Shown one piece after another: positions 57,152 through 64,000 of a stretch of DNA of 64,000 nt. The DNA comes from Xanthoparmelia taractica (taxonomy: Eukaryota; Ascomycota; Lecanoromycetes; Lecanorales; Parmeliaceae). A program made the translations under genes and the position numbers. Position 1 is the stretch's first letter. Every line of letters starts with the position of its first letter. The notes beneath the pieces were generated by a model. That model searched no databases. It was not told where the DNA came from and saw only the letters and a list, made by a program, of their open reading frames with translations. Location of the stretch: positions 43,916-107,915 of the forward strand of contig JANQBS010000137.1 in NCBI GenBank assembly GCA_033085395.1, written 5' to 3'.

Positions 57152-59560
57152 ATGACTAATTCCTTCGGGCCGTCTTCTGTTCCGACGCCTATCTCTTGGC
57201 CCCCATCGCAATACTGGTAAGTACGACCAATGTACGAGGAAGTACTCAAGCACTTTCCACGTTCGAAAATCCACCTCCCATAATCTCAAGCCAATGAGTT
57301 CTCAATAACAAGTGCTGAACTTAATTTTGATCAAGGGATGGCGACGACGGTACTTGGTCTTCCTTCGCGTTGCGAGTCGGAGAGCCTGAGCAAGTCTTGC
57401 GAGTTCTTCCCTCAACCGCTGGGCAGGTGACGTGGGCCGTTATTCCGGAGGGATGCCCCCCCAGCGAAGTCGGTGCTGAGGGCTCCTTGACCTGCACTCA
57501 GTCCCGCGCTGGTCTATTCAATATATCACAGTCGACGTCTTGGCAATACCTAGGAAACAACTCCTTGGGACTCGAGCCTAACTTCGGTGATAATGATCTG
57601 ACTGCTACCTATGGAACTGACACAGTAGCACTGGGCTTCACCAATGCCAATGGAGGGCCTACTCTACATTCTCAGTTGGTCGCTGGCTTTGAAACACTTG
57701 AATACTACACGGGACTCTTTGGCCTTGGGCACCAGCCAACTAATCTCACAAATTATACTAACCCACATCCGAGCTTTTTATCCGTCTTGAAGACCAAGAA
57801 CCTAATACCGAGTCTGTCTTGGGCCTATACTGCTGGAGCAAAGTATCGTAAGTAACCTCGGTTATTGTAACTCGGGTTTGCGCTTGTCCTATTTGCAATA
57901 GACATAAATGTTGCCCCTGTATTGAAAAGGCTCGAAAGGTCACAATGGCAGCAAGCTTTCTCTGTCCTCGCTAGTAAAAGCCCCATCAAACACATGCCAA
58001 ACAATTTTTGAGTTGTGTATGAAGATCGATTCTAACGCTTTCTAGGATCCAAGGGGTTCTTTGGAAGCTTGACATTTGGAGGTCGTGACCTTTCACGATT
58101 CATGCCGAACAATGTGTCCTTTTCTTTCGCCCCCGACATCTCACGCGATTTAGTAGTTGGCTTAGAATCGATCACTTCAACAAGTGCCAACGGTTCTGCT
58201 GTGTCTTTACTGTCGTCGACGATACTAACTTTTATTGACTCGACTGTGCCCTCCATAATTCTTCCTGAAGAAGCTTGCTTGGCTTTCAAAGAATATTTTG
58301 GACTGACGTGGAACGATTCATGGGGCATCTACGTGGTCAATCACACTCGCCATCAGAACTTGATTACACACAACCCTAATTTCACATTCCGGATTGCCGA
58401 TTCCAACACAGGAGGACCTACCGTGGATATCGTAATGCCCTATGCAAGCTTTGATCTTATTTATCCACTAGCATCGGACGATACTAGATATTTCCCACTG
58501 CAGCGCGCTGAGAACGAGTCCCAGTATACCCTAGGTCGAACCTTTCTGCAAGAAGTGTACGTATCCGGCTGCACCAGGTTATGAGGTTTACGGTTGATCG
58601 TTATCGTCTAGCTATCTTATCACCAATTACGAGTACAACAACTTCTCCGTGTTCCAAAGTAGGTTCGAAGAGGGGCTCAAGGAGAACATAATTGCCAATC
58701 CCTCTTTACCATCTACCACTTCAGCGAACCATCCTTCCAGAGCAACCGTGATAGGTGTGAGCCTCTCCGCTTTCGCTTTCTTCCTATTGAGCGTCTTCGG
58801 CCTTATCTTTGCGGTTCGCAGATGGCGACAAAAGCGTTCCATAATAAGCAATGGGGACACTATAGAACTCTCCGAAGGATCGCCGGACCCCGAAGCCGTT
58901 ATCGTTACCCCAATGCAACAAATCGATACGAACAGCTTATGCGGACCCCGAGAGCTATACGGCACTGGGATAGTGGAGTTACTAGATGGAAGGTCGATAT
59001 TAGAACTAGAAGAGTCTCCCAAACCTATCAGGCACGAGTTGATGGCCAACCAGGGCTCTGCCAGACACATAAAGATCCAAGACGACAAGTCAAGGAGCAG
59101 GTTTGCAATATATGTCTCAACTGGACTCTTGACGGAAAGTTGGCCTACCGTTGGCACTTCAAGTGACCGCCCCGTCGTTGAGACAGTCATATCCGCATCT
59201 GCCCTGCCAAGAGTTCCGGATTCGAACCGCTCATTGTCACCGACCCCCATTTCAGAAAGCCCGCAGATTTGGCCTGTTGTAGCAGGCTTCAATCATCGTT
59301 CTTGCACACAAAGTGGCTTGCAAACAGTGTCAAGTGCAGCTTCAATGGTAATTTCTGTCTGTGGAAGGATCGACGGAGTCTCCCCAAGGACGACACTGGT
59401 GCAGCTTTCAAAAGAGAAGGGTAGACGAGACGACTTTCCATTGAGTCATACTTCCATGGACATCGAGATTCCTATTCCCCCAGGAGAGCAAAAATCTTCG
59501 ATCATAGGCAGCTCGCATTCCTATGAAGATGACATTATAGAATCTTACAATTTCTTCTGA
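57152..59560 (+). CDS. membrane-anchored aspartic-protease-like protein, catalytic motifs altered
   Basis: I read four exons, 57152-57216, 57336-57847, 58046-58556 and 58612-59560, giving 678 aa. The fold is pepsin-like (A1): PPSQYWDGDDGTWSSFALRVG, then VLRVLPSTA where active enzymes have DTG (residues 48-50). GLFGLGHQP and GFFGSLTFGGRD follow, and FIDSTVPSIILP (residues 255-266) has DST in place of the second DTG. RTFLQEVYLITNYE is the usual late motif. A single membrane helix lies at about residues 407-431 (TVIGVSLSAFAFFLLSVFGLIFAV), followed by Arg-rich residues and a tail of about 245 Ser/Pro-rich residues, presumably cytosolic. Several Asn-glycosylation sites are present. No signal peptide is visible, so an upstream exon may be missing. 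Catalysis is unlikely; a receptor-like role is inferred. Confidence 0.8.
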
Positions 59561-60472
59561 GGCCGATGTTAACAGCCAGCTCGCTAGGGTCAAATCAAGT
59601 TGAGATCTTTCCCTCGACAAGTAGATAGATAGGATATATACATGCTCTTTCTAGCAAAGAGTAGAACTCTGAAGATTAACAACCGGGTTTTAAGCATGCC
59701 AAATCATCATTCCGATCACGCACAACTAATCACCTCTCAATGCACCCGGAACCTGGCTACACGACCCATTGACATACTGAAAGATCTCTTGCAGACCATA
59801 TACCTCAGCCCCTACCCATCGCCACAAGCAAGAAATCATCAGTAGCATGAAGCTGGCTCGTCTCACTAATCGCCCCTGACGCCTCGGTCCAGAGACGGCG
59901 TCTTGACGCACCATCTTCATTTTTCCCCCAGTAACCGTTACCGGAGTGCAAATCTTCAAGTCGAATAGCCCTCCTTTCCCCAGATCCAGGAACCGGAGAT
60001 CAGAAGAGTATGTGCTGCGCCACTCCCACATTTTGCACCAAATTTCTCATGTCTTGGCATGGATAGAAGACAGAAATCTAACCCGCAGCTTAGTCTAGTG
60101 CTTATTCGAGGATATCGTTCCTAGGGTATAGATTGGGTACTTTGAGGCCGGCAGGGGATCGGCGCAAATGCTTACTTATAATCTTGTTGGAGGCTTTGGT
60201 GGTGATGTTGTAGGTTGGTGGGCTCGAGATCGATCGTCCATGGCGTGACCACAGCGTCTTAGGAAGGGCTTTCTTCAGCAGTGGATAAGGGATGCGCTTG
60301 TTGGGAGCGCGCAGTAGGACTGGAGAGCTGTGTTTCATATGACGGTCTATACCATGCTATAAGCAGACGCCGGTGTATGGATGAGGCCTTTCCCGCTCAT
60401 TTATTCCTTCTCATTTTGCAAGTTCCAAGGACGACTTGTTAACCAAACCACCCGCGAGTGTCTCCCTACAAA
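59561..60472. other. intergenic, convergent 3' ends
   Basis: About 900 bases separate convergent genes. Short frames at 60031-59726 and 60338-60102 (minus) have no recognisable motif. Confidence 0.4.
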
Positions 60473-63136
60473 TTACACCAAGGTGAGATGCCACAGGAGC
60501 TGTCCTTGGCCTAGTCCAAACCAAGCAGTTCCCGTACTTGCTGCTACCCGGAACAAACCAAGCCGTCGATATTCGTCTGCGTAGTCTCCAGTTGGCTCAA
60601 TCACTAGACCAGCTACAAATCCGTGCTGGTCATTCTCATCTTCACCAGCAGAGGCACCGGAGAGGAGACTAGCCACAGGCAAGCAGATTGGGTTTTCTGA
60701 CAAAGATTGGGGGATACTGTCCGGGTAGTAGTCGCATTCATTCGTATCAAGCTCCTCATCAAATTGATCTGTCAACAGCAGCTTGTACGTTTGGCCATGC
60801 CGGTCACATCTTTTGGCAGCTCGCATCGTGCACCGAACGCGTAGAGAGCCGTATTCGATCTGGCCAAATGACCAGGGTTTACCATCGACTCCGATTGATT
60901 GTACGCTTTTGATCTCTAACTCGGATACTACATGGTTGGCTTTTTGCATAAACTCGACTATGCCCTCCGTGGAAGCCCACGACCATGATGGCGCTCGGTA
61001 GAGCAGGTCAAGCTTATGTTGCGGTCTATGCAGCTGCCATAAGAGTTGCGTTACCAGATCTTCTCTCCAGATGCCTGCACAGTATTTGTCTTTGGTGATG
61101 CTGTATACTTGTCTTGCCAAGCCAGATATTGCTACCAGCTTGTCTTCAAGCTTGGTCCTCAAGGTCTCCGTATATTTCTCGATGATCTTGGGCCAATGTC
61201 GATCTAAGGGTTCAGCATCGAGCCCATAAAGCTCGTGCGTGCTCTCTCGACACGTGGGTACATCGAAATGATCTAGCCGGAACTTTGGGCACGGATCCGG
61301 GCTACTTTCACAAGCCTTACTCGCTCTGCACTCCCAAAATAGCTGCCGTTTTGTATAGTGAAGAGTTCTAGGGGACAGGAGTCGCTCCTGCAAAACCCAG
61401 GCACGCCTGCTCAGAGGACTCAATTCTACAGAGTGTGCCCACAGGTCTTTTTGAAGAGGCGTAATGTACAAGACAGCACTTTCTCTGCGACCTGGGTCGC
61501 ACAGAGTATGCTGAATTGCAGAATCTGCTGTTGAAGTACATCTTTCAGGCTCCGAACTGATGCCAACCTTCGCCGAACTTTCCAAAGCATCAGGATCGTT
61601 TGAGCTGGGCGGTATATTTCCCCGTTCATATTCTCTCATGGAAACAGACTGAACAGTAGGTTCTGGCGCAATGGTCCCAAAGCCTTCGCCGCCAAATGAT
61701 TTAGCGTCGATCGCAAGGGGCATCGTAGATGCGGGTCGACAACTTGAGTACGTGAGAGAGCTGGGATTAAGATCTTGATTGAATCCTGCAATCTCCGTAC
61801 ATAGTGTTGACCGCCTTCGTTTTAAGATGCACTCAAATTTTGTGAATCTTTTTTTCTTCGAGTCAGGTTCTGCTTGAGGTATGGTGTCTAATCGCAATCG
61901 TTTACGCCCTTTCCGGTAGCCTTCCCTTAGATGCACGTTGCCACGTAGTCGTGTCGCTGACTTAGCTGCCTGGGATAAACCGAACTACGCATAGAGAGGG
62001 CCTCGTTCGAAGAAGCATCCTTCCGAGTCAGAGGAAGCCCAAGAAGCGGCAATGGTACAGAAAGAGAATTTGAATATATCTCCCATTTTAGCAGCTTCTG
62101 TCTGCCAATCTACCATAGAATCTTGGATGATACAGAGGCTGTCGATCCAGAGGTACCTGAGGCCAAGCAACCGGGTAATAGCAATGGCGTCTTGGTAAGT
62201 CTGCGATAAATTTGCGAGATCGATCCTTTGACTCATGGCGGGAAGTGAAGCTTTGGTCAACACGATCTGGTTACCAGTACCCCAACGATGACTTAATGTT
62301 ATATAAGGTACCGAAGCTGTTCCAGGAGACCAAATGTGTGGCGGACGAGTTCCATTTTCATCCCCAACATCTATGAGACGGCTTGGAGGGCGCTGGCACT
62401 CGTCTCTTTCATACTTACATCCTGGATGATTTGCAAGACAATTCTCCAACCACGAGGCTGCCAGGATAGATGTTCCTCTTGACCCGGTACCGGGAGACTC
62501 GTGAAAAGGGATTCGGTTGGGAGCTTTGGTCTCTAAGAGAACAACATTACCATGATTCGGAAACATTCAAGGGCAAGATTGAGTAGCGTACCAACTTCAA
62601 CGGTAAGTTGTAGCTCAATCATATGAAGAAGACGACCACAGACTTCAAGCCATATTGTAAGATTATGATCTTTCAACAATTAGCAGGAATGGATGGAGCG
62701 GTATCTCGTTGCAAGAGCTTGACATGAGACTTTAGAAACTGAGCGCCGTACCTTCGAGTCCCTTACCCGTAGCCAATCTATACACAAAAAAGGGGCTATT
62801 GCTATCCAGTGGTAGGCGGCGAAGAGCTCCCACGATGGAAGCAGATATATTACTGAAGATCATCATGCAAAGATTACAATCAACGTCTGTGGAATGTGAG
62901 AGTAGCGCTTGCAAGCCCTCTTGGTGGGCGGGAGCTCTCCACCAAACGGGCTTATCGTTTTTGGATCTTGCATTCTCCTCGTGAATCTTTAGACGAAGGG
63001 AAGGCACGTCCACACTCTGGCGAGGCTGTGCATTGGTGAAGCCCGTGGTGTCACCACGCAGTGGCCTTTCTTGCGGAGCATGAGGTGTTACACCTTGACT
63101 GAATTGCAAAAGCTGTAGGCAGTAATTGCAGAACAT
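60473..63136 (-). CDS. HET-domain protein
   Basis: It is a heterokaryon-incompatibility-type protein that may act in non-self recognition and cell death. I read four exons on the minus strand, 63136-62752, 62669-62592, 62532-61989 and 61925-60473, giving 819 aa. The HET domain lies at about residues 220-370. Its signatures are YITLSHRWG, LANLSQTYQDAIAITRLLGLRYLWIDSLCIIQD in parts, and MGDIFKFSFCTIAA; ELSPLSRRAWVLQERLLSPRTLHY follows it. A Lys/Arg-rich segment interrupts the sequence between GCFFERGPLYA and the RRAWVLQE motif. The last intron (63 nt, 61926-61988) is a multiple of three and contains an in-frame TAG, so unspliced mRNA would give a shortened protein. No NACHT or ankyrin domain is seen. 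Confidence 0.88.
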
Positions 63137-64000
63137 AGTGATAGATTAGGTGAATCGGGAAAACGACCATTGCACGGACTCAATGGCTTCTGATATTCCG
63201 TCTCACCCCCACTGGCGCTAAACTCTCACTGTCATCTAGCCCTGTATGTCAGCCCAAAGTATCAGCCCTACGTATCTAAGGAGTATAAAGACAAATCCCT
63301 AGCGGATTGGCCCCCTATGCGTTCCTCATTCGTGCGCGTAATTCTTTGACTTTTTGTAGGAAGAGGGGGTTTTCTACGGGCGTGGTAGAACTGCGGGCTT
63401 GGCACGAGAGAACGTCGGGCTTGGTATATATTTATAGGTACGATCGCTCTTAGTGTGATTAACTACGATCGAGATTATATAATTTATTCGACTTTTAATA
63501 TTCTTATAAAAAAGAATAATTTCGAATTCTTTTATTAAATTCGCCTTAATTCTAAATAAGCGAAATTAATTTATACGACGAAGCTAATTATTTAAGATAA
63601 ACTTTCGATAATTAATCGCGCGATTATTAAAGTAATTAATATTCTTCTACGATAGTTTAAGAGAAGTATACGCTTTTTTAAATAATACGCTTTTTCTAAG
63701 AATAAAGAATTTTCGATAAATAACGTCTATCGTATCGAATTATAAAAAGATTAATATTTTAAATAATTTTATTCGCGCGTTAAATCTATAAGATCTCTTT
63801 CGAATCTTTTATCTTTATTCTTTAATATGAAACGATAAAAATAGATATTTTATTAATTAGATTAATCGAATTAAAGAGAAGGTTAATAGAAATAATATTA
63901 TTAATATTATTAAATAGTTACGTTACGGGTCGGAAAGGTGTGGTATCTGTTGAACATAGTCGTTTTTAACTTTTTTTCAACTTTTTTTAAAAAATAATAT
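63137..64000. other. AT-rich, RIP-like island at the window end
   Basis: From about 63420 the sequence turns strongly AT-rich, with TTAAT, CGATA and TTCGA motifs and almost no coding potential, and it stays so to about 63920. This fits a repeat altered by RIP. The island continues past the window. I see no gene in 63137-63420. Confidence 0.55.

Noticed and set aside
1..64000. CRISPR arrays, operons and ribosome binding sites
   Set aside because: Spliceosomal introns and gene content show a fungal nuclear genome; no regularly spaced repeats were seen.

Overview
The window is genomic DNA of a filamentous ascomycete (Pezizomycotina). The evidence is short GT-AG introns of roughly 45-70 nt, typical fungal housekeeping genes (SYG1, TRM61, CRS1, calcineurin A, ERG28), heterokaryon-incompatibility (HET) genes, and AT-rich islands that resemble repeat-induced point mutation (RIP). 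I cannot assign a genus from sequence alone. All coordinates come from reading exons, splice sites and reading frames by hand. Every multi-exon model listed as a CDS closes in frame.

Region by region: 1-1.9 kb is uncertain. 1.9-22.3 kb is a gene-dense housekeeping block: SYG1/XPR1-type phosphate exporter (+), BTB protein (-), TRM61 (-) divergent from cysteinyl-tRNA synthetase (+), PhoD-like phosphatase (+), an unknown 193-aa protein (-), calcineurin A (+) and an Mmc1-like mitochondrial protein (+). From 22.3 kb onward the window is accessory in character, with long gene-poor stretches. These hold a broken repeat-rich surface-protein gene, a broken LaeA/UMTA-type methyltransferase, and a 745-bp element with TA flanks and long terminal inverted repeats. 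They also hold an O-methyltransferase, a SAT4/rhodopsin-like membrane protein, a MYND protein, a HET remnant beside an AT-rich island, a small membrane protein and an MFS exporter. Next come a divergent ERG28/ERG26-like pair, a PsiD-like phosphatidylserine-decarboxylase-family enzyme, a second member of the broken surface-protein family (intact), a membrane-anchored aspartic-protease-like protein with altered catalytic motifs, and a full-length HET gene. An AT-rich island closes the window.

Working together: TRM61 and CRS1 (both tRNA-related) share a 186-bp promoter region. ERG28 (the scaffold of the sterol C-4 demethylation complex) and an ERG26-like sterol C-3 dehydrogenase share a 370-bp promoter region, so two partners of one complex are probably co-expressed. 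The O-methyltransferase, MFS exporter, ERG26/ERG28 pair and PsiD-like decarboxylase lie within about 18 kb. No polyketide synthase, NRPS or terpene cyclase is visible, so a biosynthetic cluster is only a weak inference.
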